Source: Gemmobacter aquarius
GTDB taxonomy: Bacteria > Pseudomonadota > Alphaproteobacteria > Rhodobacterales > Rhodobacteraceae
NCBI RefSeq assembly: GCF_003060865.1
Contig: NZ_CP028918.1
Location: 814,001-878,000 of the forward strand
DNA: 64,000 nucleotides
Direction: 5' to 3'
How positions within the stretch are numbered: position 1 is the first letter of the stretch; each line of letters opens with the position of its first letter. Made by a program: the position numbers and the translations under genes. The notes beneath the pieces were generated by a model. That model had not been told where the DNA came from. It saw only the letters and a list, made by a program, of their open reading frames with translations, and did not search any database. Of this stretch, positions 35,209 through 47,571 are shown one piece after another.

Positions 35209-36495
35209 TCAGGGGGTGACGCGCCAGATGCGGTTGCCGACATCGTCTGCGACCAGAAGCCCGCCACGACTGTCGATTGCGACGCCGACGGGACGGCCGC
35301 GTGCGGTGCCGTCGGGGGCGAGAAAGCCGGTCAGCACGTCGCGCGGTTTGCCTGCGGGTTTGCCTTGCGCGAAGGGGATGAAGATCACCTTGTAGCCCGA
35401 GGGCGGTTTGCGGTTCCACGATCCGTGCTGGCCGATGAACACGCCTTGGCCGCCGGCAAAGCCCTTGGCGAAGGTCAGGCCAAGCGATGCGGTATGGGGG
35501 CCGAGGGCGTAATCGGGGCGGATCGCACGGGCGACCATTGCCGGGTTCGCCGGCACGCGGGTGTCGATGTGATCGCCCCACCAGCTGTAGGGCCAGCCGT
35601 AAAAGCCGCCCTGTTGCAGCGAGGTCATGTAATCGGGGACGAGGTCGCTGCCGATTTCGTCGCGTTCGTTGACCGCGACCCAGAGCTTGCCGGTGACAGG
35701 CTCCCATGCAAGGCCGTTGGGGTTGCGCAGGCCCGAGGCGTAGATCGTGGCCTGACCCGTCGCGGGGTTTATGCGCCAGACGGAGGCGCGGCCCTGTTCG
35801 GCGGCAAGCCCGTTTTCGGCCGCGTTGCTGTTGGAGCCTATGGTTGCGTAAAGCATGCCATCGGGGCCTGCGATCAGGTCTTTGGTCCAGTGATGGTTGA
35901 TCGGGCCTGCGGGGAGATCGGTGATCTTTCGCCCGCGTGCGGTGATGCGGGTGGCGCCTGTGGTATAGGCGAAGGCGATGACCGCGTCGGTATTGGCGAC
36001 GTAGAGCGTCGATCCCATCAGGGCCATGCCGAAGGGCGAGCGCAGGCCTGTGAGGAAGGGTGTGGCGAGGTCGGCCACGCCGTCGGCATCGGTGTCGCGC
36101 AGCAGGGTGATGCGGTCGGCGCTGGGCACGCCTGCGCCTGCGAGTTTCATCACCAGCTTCATCGCCAGCGCCTTGGGGGTGCGTGCAGGTTTCGGCGGAG
36201 CGTTGGTTTCGGCCACCAGCACGTCGCCGTTAGGCAGCACATGCAGCCAGCGCGGATGGTCGAGGCCTGAGGCGAATTCGGTGACATGCAGGCCCGGCGC
36301 GGGGGTGGGCATCGCGCCCTGCGGCCAGCCATTGGCGGGGGCGATGTCGACGGTGGGGATCAGGGTCTTTTGCGGTGCGGGCAGGGCAGGGTTCGGCCCG
36401 AAACCCTGCGAGAGCGGCAGGGTGGCGCGTTCGCAGGCGAGAAGGAGGGCGCAGGCGAGAAGGAGGATTGGGAGGAGAAGCCAACCGAACCGCAT
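35209..36495 (-). CDS. PQQ-type sorbosone/glucose dehydrogenase-like beta-propeller lipoprotein
   Basis: A 428-residue exported protein. Residues 1-21 are a lipoprotein-like signal with Cys in LLLACERA. The rest is a beta-propeller of the GSDH/sorbosone dehydrogenase family: [33 protein letters not shown], and the late [10 protein letters not shown] and [16 protein letters not shown] signatures, where the conserved His and Arg bind PQQ. It likely oxidises an aldose or similar sugar in the periplasm; the substrate is not known. Confidence 0.85.
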   Translation of the reverse strand: MRFGWLLLPILLLACALLLACERATLPLSQGFGPNPALPAPQKTLIPTVDIAPANGWPQGAMPTPAPGLHVTEFASGLDHPRWLHVLPNGDVLVAETNAPPKPARTPKALAMKLVMKLAGAGVPSADRITLLRDTDADGVADLATPFLTGLRSPFGMALMGSTLYVANTDAVIAFAYTTGATRITARGRKITDLPAGPINHHWTKDLIAGPDGMLYATIGSNSNAAENGLAAEQGRASVWRINPATGQATIYASGLRNPNGLAWEPVTGKLWVAVNERDEIGSDLVPDYMTSLQQGGFYGWPYSWWGDHIDTRVPANPAMVARAIRPDYALGPHTASLGLTFAKGFAGGQGVFIGQHGSWNRKPPSGYKVIFIPFAQGKPAGKPRDVLTGFLAPDGTARGRPVGVAIDSRGGLLVADDVGNRIWRVTP

Positions 36496-36572
36496 GGACC
36501 GTTCCTTTTACCTGTGCAGGGGCGAACGGTCGGCGGGCGGTCGGGGTTCCAGAGGGCAGGTCTGGCGCATGG

Positions 36573-36728
36573 CCCCCACCCCCGACCCCTCCCCCGCAGC
36601 GGGGGAGGGGAGTGGCGTGCGGTCTTTGGCGTCGGGTCCGTGTGCAGGGGGCGCGCCGTGAGTATTTTGGCAAAGGTGAAGGGGAAGGGATGCTCCCCTC
36701 CCTGAAGGGGAGGGGTCGGGGGAGGGGT
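36573..36728. repeat. C-rich dispersed repeat, two facing copies
   Basis: CCCCCACCCCCGACCCCTCC followed by CCCGCAGCGGGGGAGGGG (36573-36610) faces a copy on the other strand, CTCCCCTCCCTGAAGGGGAG followed by GGGTCGGGGGAGGGG (36693-36727). A third copy lies at 41343-41379 after glpX. Each contains its own hairpin. The copies lie in the 288-bp gap between the propeller gene and katG and probably act as terminators. Confidence 0.6.
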
Positions 36729-36783
36729 AATGGCGAAGGGTCCGGCGTTGCCGCCGGACCCTTGTTTTGCGGCGCAGCAGGCT

Positions 36784-39122
<2,339 letters not shown>

Positions 39123-40022
39123 ATGAACCTGACCTTCAAACAGATGCGCTATTTCGATGCGCTGGCGCGCCATGGCCATTTCGGCCGTGCTGCCGACACC
39201 TGCGCCATCTCGCAGCCTGCGCTGTCGATGCAGATCAAGGAGATGGAGGAGACGCTGGGGCTTGCGCTGTTCGAACGCTCGGCGCGGCAGTTGCGGCTGA
39301 CGGCGTTCGGCGAGCAATGCCTGACCCGCGTGCGGGCGATCCTGCGGGGGGTGGAGGAGCTTGGCGACCTTGCGCGGGCGTCGCAGGGCAGGCTGGTGGG
39401 GCGGCTGCGGATCGGGGTGATCCCGACGGTGGCGCCCTATCTGCTGCCTGCGATCATCGGGCGGCTGACGGCGCTGAACGAGGCGCTGGATATCCATGTG
39501 CGCGAGACGGTGACGCCCAAGCTGCTGGCCGAGCTGGAGGAAGGGCGGCTCGATTGCGCGATCCTTGCCTTGCCGGTGTCGGAGGCGTGGCTGGAGGAGA
39601 CGCCGCTTTTTGCCGAGGATTTCGTGCTGGTGCGGCCTGCTGCCGATGCGGGCAGCCCGGTGCCCAACCGCGAGATGCTGCGCGAGATGCGGCTTTTGCT
39701 GCTGGAGGAGGGGCATTGCTTCCGCGATCAGGCGCTGTCCTTCTGTCAGGCGGGATCGGCCCTGCCGCGCGAGTTGCTGGACGGAAGCTCGCTGTCCACG
39801 CTGGTGCAGATGGTGGGGGCAGGCATCGGGGTGACGCTGATCCCGGAAATGGCGGTGCCGGTCGAAACGCGGTCGGCGGCGGTGTCGATCGCGCGGTTTG
39901 CGGGGGTGCAACCGTCGCGCAGCATCGGGATGGTCTGGCGCAAGGGGTCGGCGCTTGCGGGGCAGCTTGCGGCGATTGCCGAGGTGGTGCGCGACTGCGG
40001 CGCGGGGGTGCGAAAAGAGTAA
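39123..40022 (+). CDS. oxyR: Hydrogen-peroxide-sensing LysR-family regulator OxyR
   Basis: A 299-residue LysR protein with helix-turn-helix HFGRAADTCAISQPALSMQI. The two redox cysteines that identify OxyR are in GHCFRDQALSFC, with the same eight-residue spacing as Cys199 and Cys208 of E. coli. On oxidation they form a disulphide and the protein activates peroxide-defence genes, here katG. Its ATG follows the -10 box so closely that its message may have almost no leader. Confidence 0.95.
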   Translation: MNLTFKQMRYFDALARHGHFGRAADTCAISQPALSMQIKEMEETLGLALFERSARQLRLTAFGEQCLTRVRAILRGVEELGDLARASQGRLVGRLRIGVIPTVAPYLLPAIIGRLTALNEALDIHVRETVTPKLLAELEEGRLDCAILALPVSEAWLEETPLFAEDFVLVRPAADAGSPVPNREMLREMRLLLLEEGHCFRDQALSFCQAGSALPRELLDGSSLSTLVQMVGAGIGVTLIPEMAVPVETRSAAVSIARFAGVQPSRSIGMVWRKGSALAGQLAAIAEVVRDCGAGVRKE

Positions 40023-40057
40023 TCGTCTTCTTTCCGAGGCGCAGCGGCTGGGTCGGG

Positions 40058-40108
40058 CCGTGGCCCAAAGCCACGGTCCGCGCACGACCCGCCCCCCGGG
40101 TCGTGCGC
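40058..40108. repeat. Two adjacent GC-rich hairpins
   Basis: A 7-bp hairpin CCGTGGC-CCAAA-GCCACGG (40058-40076) is followed by a 12-bp hairpin GCGCACGACCCG (40080-40091) with its complement at 40097-40108. Downstream comes a third GC-rich imperfect hairpin near 40113-40136. They fill part of the gap after oxyR. Confidence 0.6.
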
Positions 40109-40150
40109 CAAGGCGCCCGTCCCGCGGGGCGCGCGCGGTCCTAATGGCGG

Positions 40151-40185
40151 AAGGCAAAAACGCTCCACCGGAGCGTTTTTGCCTT
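40151..40185. terminator. Strong bidirectional terminator after oxyR
   Basis: A perfect 16-bp stem, AAGGCAAAAACGCTCC (40151-40166) with its complement at 40170-40185, loop ACC. The A/T runs inside the stem give a U-tract for either strand. It ends oxyR transcription and insulates glpX. Confidence 0.8.
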
Positions 40186-40376
40186 CCTTGTGTCTTGTTC
40201 GCCCCGTTACCCTATCCTGATCGCGGCTTTGCTCGCGAAAGCGGAACGCAGCGGCGGCGGGCGGGGTTTCAGGGGCGGCAGTGGCGGCCGAGGGGCTGTT
40301 AGCGCCAACAAACTTGCCGCCCCGATGGCCCTTGGCTAAGGGGGCTGCAACCGAACCCAAAGGACAAGCACCGATC

Positions 40377-41342
40377 ATGGCCGACAAGCAGGAATTTCAG
40401 GACCGTCTTCTTTCGCTGGGCCTTGCCCGTGTGTCCGAGGCGGCGGCGCTGGCATCGGCGCGGTTGATCGGGCGTGGCGACGAGAAGGCGGCCGATCAGG
40501 CGGCGGTGAATGCGATGCGCGACCAGTTGAACCTGCTGGAGATCGCCGGAGTGGTGGTGATCGGCGAGGGCGAGCGCGACGAGGCGCCGATGCTGTTCAT
40601 CGGCGAGGAGGTCGGCACGGGGCAGGGGCCTGCGGTGGACATAGCACTCGACCCCTTGGAGGGGACGACGCTGACCGCCAAAGACATGCCCAACGCGCTG
40701 ACCGTGATCGCCATGGCGCCGCGCGGCACGCTGCTGCATGCGCCGGATGTGTATATGGAGAAGCTGGCGATCGGGCCGGGGTTCAAGACGGGGACGGTGA
40801 CGCTGGCGATGACGCCTTCGGAGCGGGTGAACGCGCTGGCGGCGGCCAAGGGCTGCTCGACGACCGATATCACGGTGTGCGTGCTGGAGCGCCCGCGCCA
40901 CGAGGAGATGATCGCCGAATTGCGCGCCACGGGGGCGGCGATCCGGCTGATCACCGATGGCGATGTGGCGGGTGTGATGCATTGCGCCGAGCCCGAGGTG
41001 ACGGGGATCGACATGTATATGGGATCGGGGGGTGCGCCCGAGGGGGTGCTGGCCGCCGCCGCGCTGAAATGCATGGGCGGGCAGTTCTACGGCAAGCTGT
41101 TGTTCCGCAACGACGACGAACGCGCCCGCGCCCGCAAGGCGGGGATCACCAACTTTGACCGTGTCTATACCCGCGACGATCTGGTGCGCGGCGACGTGAT
41201 CTTTGCCGCGACCGGCGTGACCGATGGGTCGCTGCTTGCTGGCATCAAGCGCGAGCCGGGCTGGATCACCACGGAAACCATCCTGATGCGCTCGAAAACC
41301 GGATCGGTGCGCCGGATGAGCTATCGCAGCCCTGCCAAGTGA
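40377..41342 (+). CDS. glpX: Class II fructose-1,6-bisphosphatase
   Basis: A 321-residue GlpX. Metal-binding acids are in VVIGEGERDEAPML and the DPLEGTT motif; LITDGDVAGV and YMGSGGAPEGVLAAAALKCMGG follow as in the family. It dephosphorylates fructose-1,6-bisphosphate in gluconeogenesis and, in autotrophs, the Calvin cycle (often also sedoheptulose bisphosphate). I chose the ATG at 40377; AAGGAC lies 11 bases upstream. It is followed by recJ after a repeat-rich 276-bp gap. Confidence 0.93.
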   Translation: MADKQEFQDRLLSLGLARVSEAAALASARLIGRGDEKAADQAAVNAMRDQLNLLEIAGVVVIGEGERDEAPMLFIGEEVGTGQGPAVDIALDPLEGTTLTAKDMPNALTVIAMAPRGTLLHAPDVYMEKLAIGPGFKTGTVTLAMTPSERVNALAAAKGCSTTDITVCVLERPRHEEMIAELRATGAAIRLITDGDVAGVMHCAEPEVTGIDMYMGSGGAPEGVLAAAALKCMGGQFYGKLLFRNDDERARARKAGITNFDRVYTRDDLVRGDVIFAATGVTDGSLLAGIKREPGWITTETILMRSKTGSVRRMSYRSPAK

Positions 41343-41379
41343 CCCCCACCCCGACCCTCCCCCGAGGCGGGGGAGGGAG
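41343..41379 (+). repeat. C-rich dispersed repeat (third copy)
   Basis: CCCCCACCCCGACCCTCCCC followed by CGAGGCGGGGGAGGGAG directly after the glpX stop; same family as the pair at 36573-36728. Contains a CCTCCCCC/GGGGGAGG hairpin, probably the glpX terminator. Confidence 0.55.
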
Positions 41380-41420
41380 TGCGGCAGCCTTGCACCGCAG
41401 CAGCTGACGCAGGCGTTGCA

Positions 41421-41565
41421 GGAGGGCTGTCTGCCCTCCTCGCCGCAAGCGGCTCACCTCCCGAGGATATTTGGACGAGTGTGAAAGCAGCGCCGTTTTG
41501 GCCTTTCATGCTCGTTCAAATATCCTCGGGGTGAGGCGCGCAGCGCCGAGGGGGTGAAACCCCCT
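41421..41565. repeat. Palindromic doublet of the hairpin-GGATATTTG element
   Basis: Left half: hairpin GGAGGGC-TGTCT-GCCCTCC (41421-41439), then CCCGAGGATATTTG (41460-41473) and ACGAGTGTGAAAG. Right half is the mirror image: CTTTCATGCTCGT, CAAATATCCTCGGG (41517-41530) and hairpin AGGGGG-TGAAA-CCCCCT (41549-41565). The two inner arms can pair over 71 bases with a 14-bp perfect outer stem. Confidence 0.65.
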
Positions 41566-41618
41566 TGCAGCACTTCCGCCCTTGCGACGCGCGCCGCTTT
41601 GCGCCATCCCATTGCGCC

Positions 41619-43370
<1,752 letters not shown>

Positions 43371-43450
43371 CCTGTGGCGGGCTGCCGTGCCGAGGCAAGC
43401 CTTTGGTCCGGTTTCGAAACCCGCGCGTGCTGTCCGGTGCATTTTTCCTC

Positions 43451-43479
43451 TTGCGAGTCACCCCGCCGCCGATTAGACA
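43451..43479 (+). promoter_or_regulatory. Promoter for tRNA-Glu
   Basis: TTGCGA at 43451-43456 and TAGACA at 43474-43479 with a 17-bp spacer; the tRNA begins 15 bases after the -10. The GC-rich bases after the -10 fit a stringently controlled promoter. Confidence 0.5.
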
Positions 43480-43494
43480 CCGCCCACCAACCGC

Positions 43495-43569
43495 GGCCCG
43501 TTCGTCTATCGGTTAGGACACCTGGTTTTCAACCAGGTAAGAGGGGTTCGACTCCCCTACGGGCTGCCA
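43495..43569 (+). tRNA. tRNA-Glu (anticodon UUC)
   Basis: A complete cloverleaf of 75 bases. The acceptor GGCCCGT pairs with ACGGGCT (one G-U), the D-arm is TCTATCGGTTAGGA, the anticodon arm CCTGG-TTTTCAA-CCAGG gives UUC, and the T-arm is AGGGG-TTCGACT-CCCCT. CCA is encoded at 43567-43569. Confidence 0.97.
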
Positions 43570-43927
43570 AAATTTCTTATGAAATCGTCGGAGACTGACA
43601 GCTTGTCTGCAAGGTTCGACGCCGCTGTTGGTCGGGTTGGTCAAACGGGGTGCAGGCAATGTTTGCGGGCTTGGGCATTTTGTTTGTCGCCACTATCGCC
43701 CTGTTAGCCCCTGTCACATAGGGTTCGGCGGTCTTGGTGGTGCGGTGTGCGGGGAGGCTTGCGCTCTCGCACAGGGTCGCGCCCGCTTCGGCAAGGCGTT
43801 TCGTGCCGGCCTTTCGACGGATCAATCCGTCCGTCACCACCGCAGAAAGCGATAGCCGCGCCATGCGCCGATGACGGAGATTTCAAGCCCATACCACGCC
43901 CGATCGACATGGGGGATTTCTGCGCGG
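43570..43927. other. Intergenic region after tRNA-Glu, nothing recognised
   Basis: 358 bases between the tRNA and the stop of the dehydrogenase gene. Short open frames on both strands (for example 43577-43864 on the minus strand) lack ribosome sites and any familiar motif. I see no repeat of the tRNA 3' end that would mark an integrated element. Confidence 0.5.
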
Positions 43928-44692
43928 TCAGAGGATCTCGCCGCCGTCGATCACCAAGGCGAGGCCGGTGACGAAGGACGATCTGTCGGAGGCGAGGAAG
44001 ACGATCCCGTCGGCCACTTCTTCGGGCGTGGCCCAACGGCCCATCGGGATGGTGTCGCGCACGTAGCTTTCGAGTTGGCTGCGCCCGCCCATCTGGCGTT
44101 CGAAGCCTGCGTTGAAGGGGGTGTCGACGAAGCCGGGGCAAAGCGCGTTGAAACGGATATTCTCGCGCGCGTAGTCGGCGGCCATCTGGCGGACCATGGC
44201 GACGGCGGCATGTTTGGTGGTGGCATAGGAGATCATGCCGCGGTCATACTGGCAGCCCGAATTCGAGGCGGTCACGATGACAGAACCGCCCCCCTGCGAC
44301 CGCATGGCGGGCAGCACGGCGCGGGCAAGCACGAAATGCGCCCTTACGTTCAACTGCCATGCAAGGTCCATCTGGTCGGGTGTCACGTCTTCGAGGCGGC
44401 CAGCGATCTGGATGCCGGCGTGCGAGTGCAGAACGTCGATCCGGCCGTGCCGTGCAAGGGTTGCTGCGACACAGGCGGCCATGGCCGCATCGTCGCGCAC
44501 GTCGAGCGCGAGGGGTTGGGCCTTGCCGCCCGAGGCGAAGATCGCATCACAGGTTGCCTGTGACAGGGCGGGGTCTAGGTCGGTTGCGACCACGGTGGCA
44601 CCTTCGCGGGCCATGGCGATTGCGCCTGCCCGCCCGATGCCGGAGCCTGCGCCGGTTACCAGCACGATCCTGCCGTCGAGACAGCCTGTCAT
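43928..44692 (-). CDS. Short-chain dehydrogenase/reductase
   Basis: A 254-residue classical SDR. NAD(P) binding is in VLVTGAGSGIGRAG followed by VVATDLD (Asp suggests NAD), with HSHAG in place of NNAG; the catalytic Ser is in ASNSGCQYD and the Tyr-Lys pair in YATTK. FNALCPGFVDTPF and the terminal VIDGGEIL complete the family pattern. It is encoded downstream of the second polyamine-type importer on the same strand (13 bp gap) and probably oxidises the imported compound or a product of it. Confidence 0.88.
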   Translation of the reverse strand: MTGCLDGRIVLVTGAGSGIGRAGAIAMAREGATVVATDLDPALSQATCDAIFASGGKAQPLALDVRDDAAMAACVAATLARHGRIDVLHSHAGIQIAGRLEDVTPDQMDLAWQLNVRAHFVLARAVLPAMRSQGGGSVIVTASNSGCQYDRGMISYATTKHAAVAMVRQMAADYARENIRFNALCPGFVDTPFNAGFERQMGGRSQLESYVRDTIPMGRWATPEEVADGIVFLASDRSSFVTGLALVIDGGEIL

Positions 44693-44705
44693 CGCATCCC
44701 CCGCT

Positions 44706-45512
44706 TCATGTCCGTTCTGCCTTGGTCGAGCGGCGCAACAGAACCTGCGCCATGACGAGCAGCAGGAGAGATGCCCCCATGACCATGGTTCCGATGGCGT
44801 TGATTTCCGGCGTCACGCCGCGCCGGATGGAAGAGAAGATGTAGATCGGCAGGGTCGTTTCGGAGCCTGCGACGAAGAAGGCGATGATGAAATCGTCAAA
44901 GCTGAAGGTGAAGCTGAGAAGGAAGCCTGCAAGGATCGCCGGGGCGAGCAGGGGGAGCGTCACCTGCCAGAAGGTGGCCAGCGGTCCTGCGCCCAGATCG
45001 CCGGACGCTTCGATCAGGGTGCGGTCCAGCGCCTCGATCCGGGCGCGGACAATGACGATGACGAGCGACATGGTGAAAAGGACATGCGCCGCGGTCAGGC
45101 TGGCAAAGCCCATCGACAGCCGGTAGCCGGTCAGGGATTCGAGCCACGGGTTGACGGTGTCAAACAGGGTGACGAGCGCGATCAGCGTGGCGATGCCGAT
45201 GACGATGCCGGGGATCATGATCGCGACATAGACCATCGCATCGAAGAGCACGCGGATGCGTCCGGTCATGCCGGTCAGGGCGAGTGCGGCCATGGTGCCG
45301 AAGACCGAGGCCAGCACGGCCGAGACGAAGGCGACCGAGGCCGAGGTTTGCAGCGCATCGACCACGAAGGGGTTTGAGAGAGCCTTGCCATACCATTGCA
45401 GGGAAAAGCCCTGCATCTGGCTGGCCGAGCGCCCCGCCGAAAAGCTGAACAGCGCGATGATCCCGATGGGGAGATAGAGGAAGATATAGACGAGCGTGGC
45501 GTAGATGCGCAT
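44706..45512 (-). CDS. Polyamine-type ABC transporter permease (PotC-like, second system)
   Basis: A 268-residue permease with six or so membrane helices and the EAA loop LIEASGDLGAGPLATFWQVTLPLLAP. It pairs with the PotB-like gene 9 bp upstream. The C-terminus ends in a basic RRSTKAERT tail. Confidence 0.9.
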   Translation of the reverse strand: MRIYATLVYIFLYLPIGIIALFSFSAGRSASQMQGFSLQWYGKALSNPFVVDALQTSASVAFVSAVLASVFGTMAALALTGMTGRIRVLFDAMVYVAIMIPGIVIGIATLIALVTLFDTVNPWLESLTGYRLSMGFASLTAAHVLFTMSLVIVIVRARIEALDRTLIEASGDLGAGPLATFWQVTLPLLAPAILAGFLLSFTFSFDDFIIAFFVAGSETTLPIYIFSSIRRGVTPEINAIGTMVMGASLLLLVMAQVLLRRSTKAERT

Positions 45513-45521
45513 TCCGGCCCC

Positions 45522-46379
45522 CTACATCAGGCCGACATCGTCGCGTGCCGCCCCGATGCGACGCAAGAACCGCATGTAGAGCGTGACAACGACAAGCATC
45601 GTGGCGACCAGTGTCACCGCCATGGCCGAGCCAAAGGCCCAGTTGCGCGATTGCAGGAAAAGATCGACCAGCGCGTTGCCGACGAAGAACACCTTTCCGC
45701 CGCCGAGCATCTGCGGGATCAGGTATTCGCCCATCAGCAGGATCAGGACGAGCATCGACCCCGTGGCAATTCCGGGCAGGGACAGCGGCAGGGTGATCTG
45801 CATGAAGCGCCGCCATGGCGGGGCGCCAAGATCGGAGGCGGCCTCGAGCAGGCGTTTGTCGAGCTTTTCCAGACTGACGTAGATGGGAAAGACCATCAGC
45901 GGAAGGTAGCCGTAGACGATGCCCAAGAGCACGGCGAAGGGTGTGTTGATCAGCCGCAAGTCGCCCAGACCGAGGTCGGCCAGCAGTTGCGGTATGCCGC
46001 GCCCGCCCAAGAGGAAGATCCACGCATAGGAGCGGATCAGGATCGAGGTCCAGAACGGCACGATCACGAGGACCAGAAGCACGGTGCGCCATCGGGCGGT
46101 GACGCGGACGGCGAGGAAATAGGCCAGCGGATAGGCGATCAGCAGGGCCGCGAGCGTTCCGGCGGGGGCCAGCATGAAGGTGTTCTTGAACGCTGCCCAG
46201 CGGCTGCCCAGATTGGCGTATTGGGCAAGGGTGAAGGCGGGGGCGTAACCGCCCGCCGCCGCGCGTTCGCCGAAGGAATAGACGAGGACGACGGCCAAGG
46301 GCAGCACCAGAAGCGCCGCATACCAGAGCCCCGCAGGACCCAACAGCAGATAGCGCGTCTTTTGCCGCGTCATGGCCAT
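45522..46379 (-). CDS. Polyamine-type ABC transporter permease (PotB-like, second system)
   Basis: A 285-residue permease: basic N-terminus (MAMTRQKTRYLL), six hydrophobic segments and the EAA loop LLEAASDLGAPPWRRFMQITLPL. Two ATGs lie two codons apart; the first is used. It lies between the binding-protein and PotC-like genes. Confidence 0.9.
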   Translation of the reverse strand: MAMTRQKTRYLLLGPAGLWYAALLVLPLAVVLVYSFGERAAAGGYAPAFTLAQYANLGSRWAAFKNTFMLAPAGTLAALLIAYPLAYFLAVRVTARWRTVLLVLVIVPFWTSILIRSYAWIFLLGGRGIPQLLADLGLGDLRLINTPFAVLLGIVYGYLPLMVFPIYVSLEKLDKRLLEAASDLGAPPWRRFMQITLPLSLPGIATGSMLVLILLMGEYLIPQMLGGGKVFFVGNALVDLFLQSRNWAFGSAMAVTLVATMLVVVTLYMRFLRRIGAARDDVGLM

Positions 46380-46398
46380 CGTCCGGTCCGTTCCCGCC

Positions 46399-47547
46399 TT
46401 ATGCCGACTTGAACCGTGCCATGACCTCGGCGCGGTTCGGGTCGGTCAGGGTTACCGCCGCGCCGAATTCCTGCGCGTTCAGAAGGTCTGCCGCAGGATA
46501 GAGGATCGGGTCGGACAGCACTTCGGGTGGCAAGAGGGCGTTCACGCGGGAATCCGCGACGGGGAAGCCGTGGGCCATCGCCTCGCGCGCGTTGACCTCG
46601 GGGGTGATCAGGTAGTTGATCAGGGCGTAGGCGGCTTCGCGGTTCGGCGCGTTTTTCGGGATGGCGTAGTAGTCGGACCAGATCTCGCCGCCATCCTTGC
46701 CAAGGGCGAAGTGGATTTCGGGGATGTCGCGGTTCATCTGCTTGCCTTCGCCGGTCCAGCACATGGTCAGCCAAGCATCGCCGTTTCGCATGGCGGGCTG
46801 GTAATCGGAGGTGATCGCGAAGAGGTGGGGCTTTACCTCGATCAGCAGCTTTTCGGCATCGGCGAGTTCGGCCGGATCGACCGAATTGAAGGAATGGCCG
46901 AAGTATTTCAGCGCGCTGCCGATGGTGGTCAGCTGGTAGTCATGCACCATGGTCCGGCCCGAGAAATCGGTCTTGGTGATGTCGAAGAAGTCCTTCCAGC
47001 TGGTGAAGGGCGCCTTTGCCTTGGTGCTGTCCCATGCCATGCCGGTGGTGCCCCAGTTCTTGGGCACGGCATAGAGTTTGCCGCGGACGCTGCCTGCTTC
47101 GGCAAAGCGTGCCTCGAATGTCGTGGCGTCGTAATTGGGCAGCTTGGACAGGTCGAGCGGTTCGATCAGGTCGGCTTCGACATAGGTGGTGATGGTATAG
47201 TTCGTGGGCACGAACACATCCCAGCCCGAGCCGCCCGCCTGCAACTTGGCCAGCATCTCTTCGTTGGAGCCGAAGACATTGACCTGCACCGCCGCACCGG
47301 TTTCGGCGGCGAATGTGTCGAAGTTGGCCGGATCGTGATAGTTCGGCCATGTCGCCAGAACCACCTGATCGCCGATGCCTTGGGCAAAGGCGCGCGACGG
47401 GCGCAGGAGCGGCACGCCCATCACGGCCATGGCGGTGCCAAGCCCCGTCACGCCCAGAAAGTGGCGGCGGCTGACCGAGCCTTTCTTGTAACGTAGCAAC
47501 TCTTCGATAAACTTCTGCCGAGTGATCGGAGCCTTGTCGTCTTGCAT
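46399..47547 (-). CDS. Polyamine-type ABC transporter substrate-binding protein, Tat-exported (second system)
   Basis: A 382-residue PotD-like protein with a long cytoplasmic N-terminus and a twin-arginine signal, SVSRRHFLGVTGLGTAMAVMG (about residues 19-39), so it is folded before export. The mature part starts with QVVLATWPNYHDPANFDTFAAETGA, a divergent form of the polyamine-binding opening. The different export route and sequence suggest a ligand other than that of the first system. Confidence 0.88.
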   Translation of the reverse strand: MQDDKAPITRQKFIEELLRYKKGSVSRRHFLGVTGLGTAMAVMGVPLLRPSRAFAQGIGDQVVLATWPNYHDPANFDTFAAETGAAVQVNVFGSNEEMLAKLQAGGSGWDVFVPTNYTITTYVEADLIEPLDLSKLPNYDATTFEARFAEAGSVRGKLYAVPKNWGTTGMAWDSTKAKAPFTSWKDFFDITKTDFSGRTMVHDYQLTTIGSALKYFGHSFNSVDPAELADAEKLLIEVKPHLFAITSDYQPAMRNGDAWLTMCWTGEGKQMNRDIPEIHFALGKDGGEIWSDYYAIPKNAPNREAAYALINYLITPEVNAREAMAHGFPVADSRVNALLPPEVLSDPILYPAADLLNAQEFGAAVTLTDPNRAEVMARFKSA

Positions 47548-47571
47548 GGATCCATTCCCTTGTTGGAGGTG

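Noticed and set aside
43577..43864. A 95-codon open frame after tRNA-Glu on the minus strand
   Set aside because: No ribosome site, no family and a composition unlike neighbouring genes.
43495..43927. tRNA-Glu as an attachment site for an integrated element
   Set aside because: No integrase gene and no repeat of the tRNA 3' end is visible downstream.
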